64,000 nt of DNA from Natronorubrum bangense (lineage in GTDB: Archaea > Halobacteriota > Halobacteria > Halobacteriales > Natrialbaceae), in contig NZ_CP031309.1 in the NCBI RefSeq assembly GCF_004799645.1, positions 1-64,000 of the forward strand. Reading direction: 5' to 3'. Below the pieces are notes generated by a model. It saw only the letters and a program-made list of their open reading frames with translations. It was not told the origin of the DNA and did not search any database. The position numbers and the translations under genes are program-made. Of the stretch, positions 40,702 to 49,393 are shown piece after piece; the stretch's first letter is position 1; every line of letters starts with the position of its first letter.

Positions 40702-41877
40702 ATGGTTGAGACCATTTCGGCAGCGGACCTTCGCGACCGAATCGAAGCGGCAGATTTTGATGTGCTCTTTGACACGCGAGCGCCAGAAGACTTCGAAGAC
40801 TGGCGGATCGCCGAAGCGAAAAACGTCGAATACTCGGGCTCGGACGACAAACTCATCGGCGAGTTCGATCCGAGCGAGTACGAGACAGACGACGAAGTCG
40901 TCGTCACCTGTGCAACTGGCCGCTCCGCTGGAAAGTTCGCTGCGTTTCTCGAGGAGGTCGAAGGGTTCGAGAACGTCGCGCACGTCGAAGGTGGAATGGA
41001 AGACTGGAGCTTAGTCTACGACGTCGTCCCGATCGCAACCGAGCGTGAGGACCTCGAACTCCTGCAGCTCCAGCGTCGTGCAAAGGGCTGTCTCGGCTAT
41101 CTCATCGGTTCGAAACGAACTGGAAAGGCCGCACTCGTCGACGTTACTCGTGCGACGGATGCCTTCGAAAGAGCCGCCGCAGACCGCGGCTACGAGATCG
41201 ACCGCGTTTTCGATACCCACATCCACGCAGATCACATCTCCGCGGGCCGCGACCTCGCCGAGAAACACGGCGTCCCGTATCACCTCGGCGAACCCGCAAG
41301 CACGCGTGATCCACAGTTCGAGTTCGACGGCATCGAGCCCAACGAGACGGTTATGGTCGGCGACATTCCCGTCAAGGCGGTTCATACGCCGGGTCACACG
41401 ACCGGCATGACCTCCTATCTCGTCGACGGTGAGGCGCTGCTGACCGGTGACACGCTCTTCGTCGAGTCGATCGGCCGAACTGAACTCCAGTTTGCCGGCG
41501 ACGACGCGAAAGCCGGTGCTCGCGTCCAGTACGAGACGCTCCACCACAAGATCGGAACGCTCCCGGACCACGTCAAGATCCTGCCTGGACACTTCTCGCT
41601 GACCAACTGCGGCGAGTACATCGACGTCGAGCCCGGCATGCCGATGTTCTCGACTGTCGGTGAGATCTGGGCGAAAAACGAGATCATTCAGCTCGATGAA
41701 GACGAGTTCGTCGAGCACATGTTCAACAACCTTCCATCGAAGCCACCGAACTACGAGAAGGTCATCAAAACGAATCTCGGCGTTTACGAGCCCGAGGACG
41801 AAGACGAGCGCAACGAACTCGAGCTCGGACCGAACCGCTGTGCAGCAACTGAAGACAGCGCCGTGGCTGACGACTGA
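40702..41877 (+). CDS. rhodanese plus metallo-beta-lactamase, persulfide dioxygenase-like
   Basis: A 391-residue fusion. Residues 1-110 are a rhodanese domain with catalytic Cys70 (VVTCATGRSAGK). Residues 115-350 are a metallo-beta-lactamase domain with THIHADHIS (residues 172-180), AVHTPGHTTG (226-235) and GDTLF (249-253), the metal ligands of the ETHE1/persulfide dioxygenase group rather than of hydrolases. Such proteins oxidise persulfide to sulfite with O2 and a non-heme iron; the rhodanese part hands over or accepts sulfane sulfur. The gene order before a TauE/SafE exporter fits that role. Substrate and metal are inferred. The small gene at 41905 follows 27 bases after its stop. Confidence 0.88.
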   Translation: MVETISAADLRDRIEAADFDVLFDTRAPEDFEDWRIAEAKNVEYSGSDDKLIGEFDPSEYETDDEVVVTCATGRSAGKFAAFLEEVEGFENVAHVEGGMEDWSLVYDVVPIATEREDLELLQLQRRAKGCLGYLIGSKRTGKAALVDVTRATDAFERAAADRGYEIDRVFDTHIHADHISAGRDLAEKHGVPYHLGEPASTRDPQFEFDGIEPNETVMVGDIPVKAVHTPGHTTGMTSYLVDGEALLTGDTLFVESIGRTELQFAGDDAKAGARVQYETLHHKIGTLPDHVKILPGHFSLTNCGEYIDVEPGMPMFSTVGEIWAKNEIIQLDEDEFVEHMFNNLPSKPPNYEKVIKTNLGVYEPEDEDERNELELGPNRCAATEDSAVADD

Positions 41878-41904
41878 TACGAGGATACGCCTATCTATAC
41901 GACT

Positions 41905-42042
41905 ATGCTCGGAATCGAAGGTGGATTGACCGGCGCGTTCGCTGTCGTCGGTTTCATCCTCGTACAGGCGGTCGCCCTCTACGTCGCCTACGGCGTGCTC
42001 GAGTCGATCGCCAAGCGGGTGCGCTCTGAACTGGTGAACTAA
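41905..42042 (+). CDS. small membrane protein
   Basis: A 45-residue protein with one hydrophobic helix (AFAVVGFILVQAVALYVAYG) and a short basic C-terminus (SIAKRVRSELVN). Its stop ends three bases before the TauE/SafE ATG. Similar very small membrane proteins are often seen next to sulfite/sulfur exporters in haloarchaea, perhaps as an accessory subunit; this association is an impression from family knowledge and the function is unknown. It is too short for routine gene callers and could be missed. Confidence 0.7.
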   Translation: MLGIEGGLTGAFAVVGFILVQAVALYVAYGVLESIAKRVRSELVN

Positions 42043-42045
42043 CTG

Positions 42046-43074
42046 ATGGAGATACTCGGACTCACCTTGCCGCTGCTCGTGTTGTTCGTGAGCTTCGGCT
42101 TCATGGTGGGGGTGTTGTTCGGCTTCTTCGGAATGGGCGGCTCATTCCTGATTACGCCAACTCTCCTGATCCTTGGCTATCCCGCTTCCGTTGCGATCGG
42201 GAGTGGGCTGGCATTTTATTTCGGCACCTCCGTCATCGCCGTGATCAAACATTACGACGTGGGGCAGGTAGATTATAAACTCGGTGCGATCCTGTTCGTC
42301 GTCCTCTCTATTGGGATCGAACTTGGCAGTCGGCTCGTGTTCGGCCTCGAGGCACTGGGGATCGCCGAACTCGTCACAGGAATCGCGTACATCGTCCTGT
42401 TGGCAGGTATCGGCCTGCTGTTCCTGCGACGAGCTTACAACCTCGAAGACGACGATGACGACGAGGCTGACGAGGACGCCAGCGACGATATTCCACCGAT
42501 CGGTCAGAAGATCCAGTCGTACAACGTTCCGCCGATGATCTCACTGACCTCCGGCGGTCGGGCCTCGGTGTGGACGATATCCGGAGCGGGCGGCGGTGTC
42601 GGCCTTGTCTCGGGGCTGATCGGCGTCGGTGGCGGCTTCATCCGGATGCCAGCGATACACTACCTGATCGGGACGCCACTGACTGCAGCGGTCGGGACAA
42701 GCCTGTTCGCCGGGTTGTTCTCGGGTGCATTCGGGACGTTCACCTACGGGATGTCCGGCAGCGTCGACCTGACGGTCGTCTCTCTGCTGTTGGTCGGCAG
42801 CGCCCTTGGTGCGAAGATCGGCTCGGCGGCGACCACGATGGTCGAGGAGAACGACGTCATCGTCTATTTCGGGATGATGATGCTGTTTGCCAGTGCGGGG
42901 ATCGCACTGAGCGAACTCGCCGACTGGATCGGCATCGGTGGACTCGAGATGCTGAGTGTCCTCCTGTTGGTCGGCTCGTCGTTCTTCGTCGCCTTGATGA
43001 TCCTGTATCAGGTCGCTCAAACGGTCAGTACGGACGGATCGCACGCGCAAACCGCTCCCGAAGGGGGTGACTGA
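42046..43074 (+). CDS. TauE/SafE family sulfite/sulfonate exporter
   Basis: A 342-residue polytopic membrane protein. Two homologous halves each start with a Gly-rich motif: GVLFGFFGMGGSFLITPTLL (first) and GLIGVGGGFIRMPAIHYLIG (second), the DUF81/TauE signature. There are about eight to nine hydrophobic segments with an acidic cytosolic loop (DDDDDEADEDASDD). Members export sulfite, sulfolactate or other organosulfur anions or import sulfur compounds. Placed after a persulfide dioxygenase-like protein, sulfite export is the most plausible function. It lies three bases after the small membrane gene, and the next gene is 77 bases downstream. Confidence 0.88.
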   Translation: MEILGLTLPLLVLFVSFGFMVGVLFGFFGMGGSFLITPTLLILGYPASVAIGSGLAFYFGTSVIAVIKHYDVGQVDYKLGAILFVVLSIGIELGSRLVFGLEALGIAELVTGIAYIVLLAGIGLLFLRRAYNLEDDDDDEADEDASDDIPPIGQKIQSYNVPPMISLTSGGRASVWTISGAGGGVGLVSGLIGVGGGFIRMPAIHYLIGTPLTAAVGTSLFAGLFSGAFGTFTYGMSGSVDLTVVSLLLVGSALGAKIGSAATTMVEENDVIVYFGMMMLFASAGIALSELADWIGIGGLEMLSVLLLVGSSFFVALMILYQVAQTVSTDGSHAQTAPEGGD

Positions 43075-43150
43075 TGTCACCTGGGGAGCGACAGCACAGC
43101 GCCGAAAAAACCAGTAATTCCATCAGCACACTGCTGCGTGTTTCGCCGTG

Positions 43151-45001
43151 ATGCTCGTCGCAATCGTCGCTCTCATCCTGGCACTCGGTGTTGCCTCCCG
43201 CGTACTCGCGGACCGACTGCGGATCCCGAGTGTCCTCTTCCTGATCTTCGCCGGGATCGCGATCGGTCCCGAACTGCTCGGTCTCGTCTCTCAGGAGACG
43301 TTTGGAGACGGGCTCCCGGCAATGGTCGGCGTTAGTGTCGCGATTATCCTCTTCGAGGGCGGCTATCACCTCCGTCTCGACAAACTCCGAGAGAGTCCAA
43401 CAGCGCTGTTCCGGCTCACCACCGTCGGCGCAGTGATCACCTGGCTCGGGACGGCTGCCGCCGTCGTTTTCTTCCTCGAGACGAGTCTCGAGGTTGGATT
43501 ACTTGTCGGCGCGTTGCTGATCGCGACCGGCCCAACGGTTATCGGCCCGATCTTGCAGGTCGTCACCGTCCGGGATCACGTCGCTTCCGTCCTCGAGGGT
43601 GAGGGTGTGATCAACGACGTGACGGCGGCGGTGTTAGTGGTCGTCGTCTTCGAGGTCCTCATCGCAGGTGACGGCGGTCTCGGCCACCTCGTCGTGAATT
43701 TCGTCGGGCGGCTAGTCATCGGACTGGCGTTCGGCGCACTGGTTGCCGGGCTCGTCTGGCTCGCGCTTAGCCGTAGCACCCTCACGCCGAGAACCGGGCC
43801 GCTGCACGCGCGATTGATCGTCCTCGCTGGGATCGTCGTCGCCTACAGCGGTGCCGAAATCATCGCCAGCGAGACGGGGATCGCCGCCGCTGCCATGGCG
43901 GGATTCGCCCTCGGGAACGTCGATCTCCCACACCACGAGGAGGTGATCGACTTTCTCGATGATCTCTCCGTTGTTGTCCTCTCGTTTGTCTTCGTCGCGC
44001 TGGCGGCGCTGATCGACTTCGGAGACATTCTCCAACTCGGCATTGCCGGCATCGCCATCGTCGCCGCGATTACGCTCGTTCTTCGCCCGGCAGTGATCTA
44101 TCTCTCGACGACCGCCGAGCGCTTTACGCGCAACGAACGGCTCTTTCTCAGCGCTGTTGGCCCGCGGGGAATCATCCCTGCCAGCGTCGCAACGCTGTTT
44201 GCCGTCGAACTGCAGGCGCTTGGCCGCACACAGGAGGCTCAGCTGCTGGCTGGCACCGTTTTCTTGATTATCTTCGCGACGGTTGTCCTCCAGGCTGGCC
44301 TCGCACGACAGATCGCGAACTACCTCGAAGTTTCACCAATGCGTACACTCATCGTCGGCGGGGGACGGGTCGGCCTCTCCCTCGCAGAACGACTCGAACA
44401 GGATGGAGAGAACGTACTGCTTATCGATTCGGACTCAGAGGCGGTTGAAACGGCGCGCAAACGAGGGTTCAGAGCGGTTGAGGGCGACGGCACCGACGCC
44501 GACGTCCTCGAGCGCGCCGGTGCGTCGAAGGCGAAAACGGTCATCGCGACCACGCCCGACGACGACGTCAACCTGCTGGTATGCCAGCTTTCGAAGACGA
44601 CTTTCGGAACGTCGAAGGTCGCCTCGCGGGTCAACCAGCCCGACAATCTCGACGCCTTCGAATCGCTGGGCGTCCGGGCGATCGACCTCTCGATGGCGAC
44701 GGCGTGGTCGCTCGAGAACGTCTTAGAGCGGCCGTCGCTGTCGGCGTGGATGAACGAACTCGGTCGAACTGGCGACGTCCAAGAGATTGAAGTTACAGCC
44801 GGCGACCTCGTCGGAAAGACGATCGCCGAACTCAACGCCGAAATTCCCGACGGCTGCATCGTCGGCTTGCTCACCCACCGGAACGGAACGACCGAGGTCC
44901 CGACTGGCAACCACCGGCTCCGAGATGGCGACCGTGTGACGTTCCTCGGCCAAACGGAGGCGGTCGACCGAGCCAGCAAGCGGTTTCACCCACACGACTG
45001 A
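43151..45001 (+). CDS. cation/proton antiporter with RCK (TrkA) domains
   Basis: A 616-residue CPA-type Na+(K+)/H+ antiporter. About twelve TM segments occupy residues 1-390, with the acidic pair expected for transport near ATGPTVIGPILQVV and EGVINDVTAAVLVVV (residues about 120-170). The cytosolic part starts at about residue 398 with RTLIVGGGRVGLSLAERLEQ, a TrkA-N Rossmann domain with GxGxxG, and ends in a TrkA-C domain (DLVGKTIAELNAEIPDGCIV). RCK domains sense nucleotide or ions. A GTG at 43148 precedes the ATG. It is 77 bases after the exporter and may be part of its transcript; proton-linked counter-ion movement during sulfite export is conceivable but speculative. Confidence 0.88.
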   Translation: MLVAIVALILALGVASRVLADRLRIPSVLFLIFAGIAIGPELLGLVSQETFGDGLPAMVGVSVAIILFEGGYHLRLDKLRESPTALFRLTTVGAVITWLGTAAAVVFFLETSLEVGLLVGALLIATGPTVIGPILQVVTVRDHVASVLEGEGVINDVTAAVLVVVVFEVLIAGDGGLGHLVVNFVGRLVIGLAFGALVAGLVWLALSRSTLTPRTGPLHARLIVLAGIVVAYSGAEIIASETGIAAAAMAGFALGNVDLPHHEEVIDFLDDLSVVVLSFVFVALAALIDFGDILQLGIAGIAIVAAITLVLRPAVIYLSTTAERFTRNERLFLSAVGPRGIIPASVATLFAVELQALGRTQEAQLLAGTVFLIIFATVVLQAGLARQIANYLEVSPMRTLIVGGGRVGLSLAERLEQDGENVLLIDSDSEAVETARKRGFRAVEGDGTDADVLERAGASKAKTVIATTPDDDVNLLVCQLSKTTFGTSKVASRVNQPDNLDAFESLGVRAIDLSMATAWSLENVLERPSLSAWMNELGRTGDVQEIEVTAGDLVGKTIAELNAEIPDGCIVGLLTHRNGTTEVPTGNHRLRDGDRVTFLGQTEAVDRASKRFHPHD

Positions 45002-45192
45002 TACGGACTGCTGTCGTCAATTCCCGCTGATCACCGGCCCCATCTCTGGTGATCGGTACAGCAGACCGTATGAGACCGCTCGATCCGCTGTTGATCACAG
45101 CGACACAACACGGATCTCACCCGCTTTTGAGTGGAGGCAAGGTGTCCGTTCCGTTGTACAGCCCACGAAGCACATGAAAAACAGCGACCGGC

Positions 45193-46038
45193 TCAGACGA
45201 TTCGGTTCGGCGGCACGATGAACACGTTTCCGGCTGCGTTTGCAACGATCGATTCGGAGACGCTGCCAAGGAGGAGCCGTCGGAGTCTGCTCTGTCCGCG
45301 TGAGCCAACCAGTGTCGTCGTCGGCTCGTGGGCTGTCTCTGCTGCGAGAATTTCGTCAGCTGGACTGCCCTCTCGGATATCGATGGTGACGTCCATCTCC
45401 CACTCCTCGAGGCGATCTGCGAGTTCGGCGAGTCGTTGCTCAGGGTCGCCGTCGCCGTCAGGGCCCGGGCTCCCAGGTGTTTGGACGTGAACGAGCGTCG
45501 CTTCTTGGGTCGCGTGACGGAGATAGGAGAACGCCTCGAAGGCCCGGTCGGCGTTCCCGGAGAAGTCGGTCGCATACAGCATTCGTTCGAACAGGTGTTT
45601 CTCGACGAGTTCCGGCTCGTCGGTGTCGCGCTCGATACGGTTGACGAGCAACGGAACGACCGAGGTTCGTGCGAGATTCCGTGTTGTCGAGCCAATGAGA
45701 CGGTTCTCGAGCGGGCTCTTCCCGCGAGAGCCGACGATGGACATGTCGGCATCGATCATTTCGGCGATCCCATTGATGCGCCGGTGGGGTGTCCCCCGGA
45801 CGACGTACGTCTCGACATCGAAGCCGGCGTCCTCGATCGACTGCTGGTAGCGCCGAAGCGCCCGCCGCCGTCGTTTCTCGTGGTCAATTCCAGGTGTTCC
45901 GGCATGGACGTTGTCCGGAACGACCGTAACGAGGTGGAGTTCTTCGACACCGATTCGTCCGAGACAGTCGAGGCAAGTCTCAGTCTCGATGGCGGCTTCA
46001 CTAGCCGCAGATAGGTCTGTTGCATAGACCGCTTTCAT
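45193..46038 (-). CDS. tandem UspA universal stress protein
   Basis: A 281-residue protein of two UspA domains. Domain 1 starts AVYATDLSAASEAAIETETC and has the ATP-binding loop VGSRGKSPLENRLIGSTTRN; domain 2 starts YATDFSGNADRAFEAFSYLR and has VGSRGQSRLRRLLLGSVSES. Both retain the G-2x-G-9x-G(S/T) pattern, so both may bind ATP. It acts in the cytosol in general stress tolerance; the specific role is not known. It is convergent with the antiporter and divergent from the Bat-like gene. The 300-base interval upstream has no gene. Confidence 0.9.
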   Translation of the reverse strand: MKAVYATDLSAASEAAIETETCLDCLGRIGVEELHLVTVVPDNVHAGTPGIDHEKRRRRALRRYQQSIEDAGFDVETYVVRGTPHRRINGIAEMIDADMSIVGSRGKSPLENRLIGSTTRNLARTSVVPLLVNRIERDTDEPELVEKHLFERMLYATDFSGNADRAFEAFSYLRHATQEATLVHVQTPGSPGPDGDGDPEQRLAELADRLEEWEMDVTIDIREGSPADEILAAETAHEPTTTLVGSRGQSRLRRLLLGSVSESIVANAAGNVFIVPPNRIV

Positions 46039-46336
46039 ACGTATCGCTCCATTCGGACGGCTAATATTGTTGGTGGTTTGGTTGCCGAACGCCCATGACA
46101 GCGGCTGAGAGAGCGCCTACTGTCTGTCCACTATGTGTGAGCAATATTTTCTGATAGCGGTATCGTTCATCCCTCACCCCTTCGAAAATCGTCCGGTTCG
46201 AGCCCTTTAGGCGTTGTAAGCGACTAGCTTCGAATGGGATGGTCACTACCGCTACGTTCGCCGATGGGTCGGATCGAACGACACCTCCGCTGTCGAACCA
46301 CGCCCCGACTGCGTTACTGCTCCAACGGATAGTACG

Positions 46337-47101
46337 ATGAGTGTCTCAACAGACCGCCTCCGCGAGTTTACGTTTACACTCGAGTACGAGCCCGGTGAAG
46401 ACGAGGTTGCGGACCTCTTTCGCGACCATCCGAATCTCAGGGCATCGATGATCGACATCAACACTGGCGACCGGTCGTACGTTCGCCTCGTGCAACTCAC
46501 TGGCCCACCCGAAGCGACCGATCACCTCCAGACGATGCTCGAGGACCGAGAGTACCTTCCGCGTGCGGTCGGCTCCGACCGGTGTTGTGGTACGAGCACG
46601 GCCTATCGCCTCGAGTGTGCGCCGAGACAGCGACTCGTCTATGCGTACGTCGATAGAATCTGTGACTGCCAGTCGATCCACAACATTGCCTCGGCGTATC
46701 TCGATCGGGGGACCATCTTCGAGTGCAGACACCACGCTGGTCGAGAGCGGTGGCGTCTGTTGATGCGTTCCGACGAGGCAGTCGGTGAACTCCTCGAGCA
46801 TATCGAGGCTGCCTGTCGAGATGGCGTCACCGTCGAAGTCGGCCATCTTGGGGAGGCGACAGAGTGGCACGGTGAGGCGTTCGTCGATGCTGATCTGACG
46901 GGCTCACAGCGGGAGGCGATCGCGCAAGCGGCTGCCAGAGGCTACTACGAACGTCCCCGCGAAGTCACGATCGGCGAACTCGCGGATGAACTCGACATTC
47001 CGGAGTCGACGCTTTCCTACCGGCTTCGAATGGCCGAGTCGCGACTCGTCAAGCGATGTCTGAATCGGTACGCCGAAAACGACGACGCCCTGCACACGTG
47101 A
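46337..47101 (+). CDS. Bat-like HTH_10 transcriptional regulator, cysteine-rich
   Basis: A 254-residue haloarchaeal regulator. The N-terminal sensory domain (residues 1-190) carries six cysteines clustered at DRCCGTS, LECAPRQ, RICDCQ and ECRHH, unusual for this family and suggesting redox or metal sensing. The C-terminal HTH_10 domain is canonical: LTGSQREAIAQAAARGYYER, PREVTIGELADELDIPESTL, SYRLRMAESRLVKR. It is located between UspA and TrmO, about 800 bases before the cytochrome bd genes and near the sulfur module, so these are candidate targets. Regulation of any of them is inference from position. Confidence 0.85.
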   Translation: MSVSTDRLREFTFTLEYEPGEDEVADLFRDHPNLRASMIDINTGDRSYVRLVQLTGPPEATDHLQTMLEDREYLPRAVGSDRCCGTSTAYRLECAPRQRLVYAYVDRICDCQSIHNIASAYLDRGTIFECRHHAGRERWRLLMRSDEAVGELLEHIEAACRDGVTVEVGHLGEATEWHGEAFVDADLTGSQREAIAQAAARGYYERPREVTIGELADELDIPESTLSYRLRMAESRLVKRCLNRYAENDDALHT

Positions 47102-47174
47102 GCGATGGAACAGAGACACGCCAGCGGCGTGCCACCGAACTCTGTCCGTTGTACTTTGAGACGTGGGTCACTCC

Positions 47175-47609
47175 TCAGTTCTCGAGCCATCCGAGCTCGA
47201 GGTGTTCGTTGTCGACCGACGGCACGTACGGTTTCACATCGAGGACCGGTGTTCCATCGAGGAGGTCGAGACCCTTGACGGACAGTCGTCTTCCGTCTCG
47301 GTCACACAGTTCGACGACGGTCTCTGCGATCGGGTTCGGGCGGTGTGGACTCCGCGTTGCGAACACCCCAACCTCGACATCGTCGGCGTGTGGCGGTCGG
47401 GAGGCCAGCTGTGCCACTTCGACTTCGTCAAGATGGGCGACGATGACGATGTGAGAGAACTCCTCGAGTCCGTCGAGGCCGCGTTCGTACTCCATCTCGA
47501 GGACGATTTCACCCGTCGTTTCATCGACCTCGTCGTGTGAAACGTCAGCGGGGGAGTCATAGGGCGAGCGAACGTGTCCGATCGGCGTGTAGTTAACATC
47601 GACTGTCAT
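47175..47609 (-). CDS. trmO: TrmO-like tRNA methyltransferase (t6A37 N6-methylation)
   Basis: A 144-residue protein of the TrmO/TsaA (UPF0066) family, which uses SAM to methylate N6-threonylcarbamoyladenosine at position 37 of certain tRNAs. The family signature is present: YTPIGHVRSPYDSPAD at the start, LEEFSHIVIVAHLDE, the motif GVFATRSPHRPNPIAETVVE, and LLDGTPVLDVKPYVPSVD at the end. The enzyme is single-domain, as in archaea; bacterial members often carry an extra C-terminal domain. It is convergent with the Bat-like regulator and divergent from cydA. Confidence 0.9.
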   Translation of the reverse strand: MTVDVNYTPIGHVRSPYDSPADVSHDEVDETTGEIVLEMEYERGLDGLEEFSHIVIVAHLDEVEVAQLASRPPHADDVEVGVFATRSPHRPNPIAETVVELCDRDGRRLSVKGLDLLDGTPVLDVKPYVPSVDNEHLELGWLEN

Positions 47610-47917
47610 AACTGAACGTAGTCAGCAGCTCCAGATAAACATCTGGTTGGTCCCCAATATGATGTCTTCGAAGACGGGAGCGGAAAGAACTGACAATTTG
47701 TGGCAGAAACGGCTGCTTTGCTAGCGTCACTCCCCGCCGGTTGAGCCGTCATCGAGCCGCGAGAAGTAACGATTTGTGAAATATAGTTGTAGTCCATACC
47801 TCGAATATGAACTCTTTTACCAGTATTAGTTCTGGTTTATGCATCGAAACTTGGCGATGACCGAAGCGCTGCTTACCGTCCCTGAACTCCTATCGGTGAC
47901 TAGCAGGTGAGCATGAT
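47610..47917. promoter_or_regulatory. intergenic region before cydA
   Basis: About 308 bases holding the divergent promoters of trmO and cydA. An AT-rich stretch (GTGAAATATAGTTG, about 47776) is a candidate TATA region. No gene seen. Confidence 0.4.
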
Positions 47918-49393
47918 ATGCACGCGAGTCGAACGATAGTGGCAACCGATCCGACACTCACAGCAGTGATAACCGAGCTTGGGCCGCTGCTGGCGTTTCT
48001 CACGCCGGAGTTAGCCAGCAGGATCCAGTTCGGCTGGACGATCACGATCCATATTATTTTTGCAGCACTCTCCGTCGGACTTGCGCCGTTTCTCGTCTAT
48101 TTTACCGTCCAGGAGGTCAGAACTGGTGAGAACCGATACGCACGTCTTCGGAAGTTCTGGACGAAAATCTTCGCGGTCGGCTTCATTATGGGTACCGTTA
48201 CCGGTATTCCGATGGGCTTTATGTTCGGCACGAACTTCGCGGCGTTCTCGACAACCGCCGGTGAGATGATCGGTGGGCCGCTCTCGTTCGAAGCGAAGAT
48301 GGCGTTTATGCTCGAGGCCGTCTTCCTCGGTGTGTTGCTGTTCGGCCGTGAGCGTGTCTCCGATGGGTTCTACGCGCTCTCGTCGTTTTTCGTCGCGCTC
48401 GGCGCGTGGCTCTCTGCGTTCTGGATCCTCGTCGTCAACTCCTGGATGCAGACGCCACGTGGGTACGAGGTCGTGATGGAAGACGGTGTTCCAATCGCAC
48501 AACTCACCGACCCGATGGCGGCGTTTTTCAACCCCCGATTCCCGTGGATGTACGTCCACATGCAAAACGCCGCGATCATCTCCGTCACGCTCCTCATCGC
48601 GGGGATTGCCGCCTACTTCGTCTGGAAAAACCGCGAGAGCAAGGTGTGGCGGACCGCGCTGCAGGTCGCCGTCGTCGTCTTGCTGGTTTCGTCGGCTTTC
48701 CAGGCAGTCCACGGCGATATGTACGGCCGACACGTCGCTGAGACACAGCCACACAAGTTCGCCGCCATGGAGGCCCACTACGAGACCGGCCAGGCTGACC
48801 TCCACATCATCGCGATCCCGACCGACCTCGAGGCGATCACTGACCCTCGAGCTGATAACCTCTATACAATAAGCATTCCTCAGCTTGGGTCGTTCCTCGC
48901 CAGCGGGGGTGATCCGACCGCCGAGGTAACCGGCCTTAACGACTTCGAGTACGAGTCCCCGCCCGTGGCGTGGGTGTTCTGGTCGTTCCGGATCATGGTC
49001 GGGCTCGGCTTCTGGTTTATCGGGCTGGGTGCCTGGGGCACGTACCGACTCTGGAAGGGCGGTCTCTACGATGACGAGCGCTACCTGCAGGCGCTGATGC
49101 TCTCTTCGCCGCTGGGCTTCGTTGCGCTGATCACTGGCTGGTACGTCGCTGAGATCGGCCGTCAGCCGTGGATCATCCAGGACGTGCTCACGACTGCAGA
49201 CGGCGTCTCCCCACCGTTGTCCTCGACGGAAGCGACGCTCACGCTGATCGCGTTCGTGATCGGCTATCTGCTGTTGTTCGGCGTCTTCCTGTACGTCCTC
49301 AAGCGGATCATCGACGAGGAGGCCGACCGACACACGGTCGGCATCGAGGAAGACGACCGACCCGACACACCGGGGGTGATCGCTGATGACTAA
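47918..49393 (+). CDS. cydA: cytochrome bd ubiquinol/menaquinol oxidase subunit I
   Basis: A 491-residue membrane protein, the heme-bearing subunit of the bd-type terminal oxidase. Heme ligands are in the conserved places: the His in FGWTITIHIIFAALSVG (first TM), a His in HMQNAAII (mid-protein) and a Met in the segment before it. The proton/quinol motif GRQPW is present (AEIGRQPWIIQDVL), as is the typical MQTPRGYEV segment. The Q loop is short, as in short-Q-loop enzymes. The oxidase uses quinol and O2 and does not pump protons. bd oxidases are known to be resistant to sulfide, relevant beside the SQR locus. It overlaps cydB by eight bases. Confidence 0.92.
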   Translation: MHASRTIVATDPTLTAVITELGPLLAFLTPELASRIQFGWTITIHIIFAALSVGLAPFLVYFTVQEVRTGENRYARLRKFWTKIFAVGFIMGTVTGIPMGFMFGTNFAAFSTTAGEMIGGPLSFEAKMAFMLEAVFLGVLLFGRERVSDGFYALSSFFVALGAWLSAFWILVVNSWMQTPRGYEVVMEDGVPIAQLTDPMAAFFNPRFPWMYVHMQNAAIISVTLLIAGIAAYFVWKNRESKVWRTALQVAVVVLLVSSAFQAVHGDMYGRHVAETQPHKFAAMEAHYETGQADLHIIAIPTDLEAITDPRADNLYTISIPQLGSFLASGGDPTAEVTGLNDFEYESPPVAWVFWSFRIMVGLGFWFIGLGAWGTYRLWKGGLYDDERYLQALMLSSPLGFVALITGWYVAEIGRQPWIIQDVLTTADGVSPPLSSTEATLTLIAFVIGYLLLFGVFLYVLKRIIDEEADRHTVGIEEDDRPDTPGVIADD

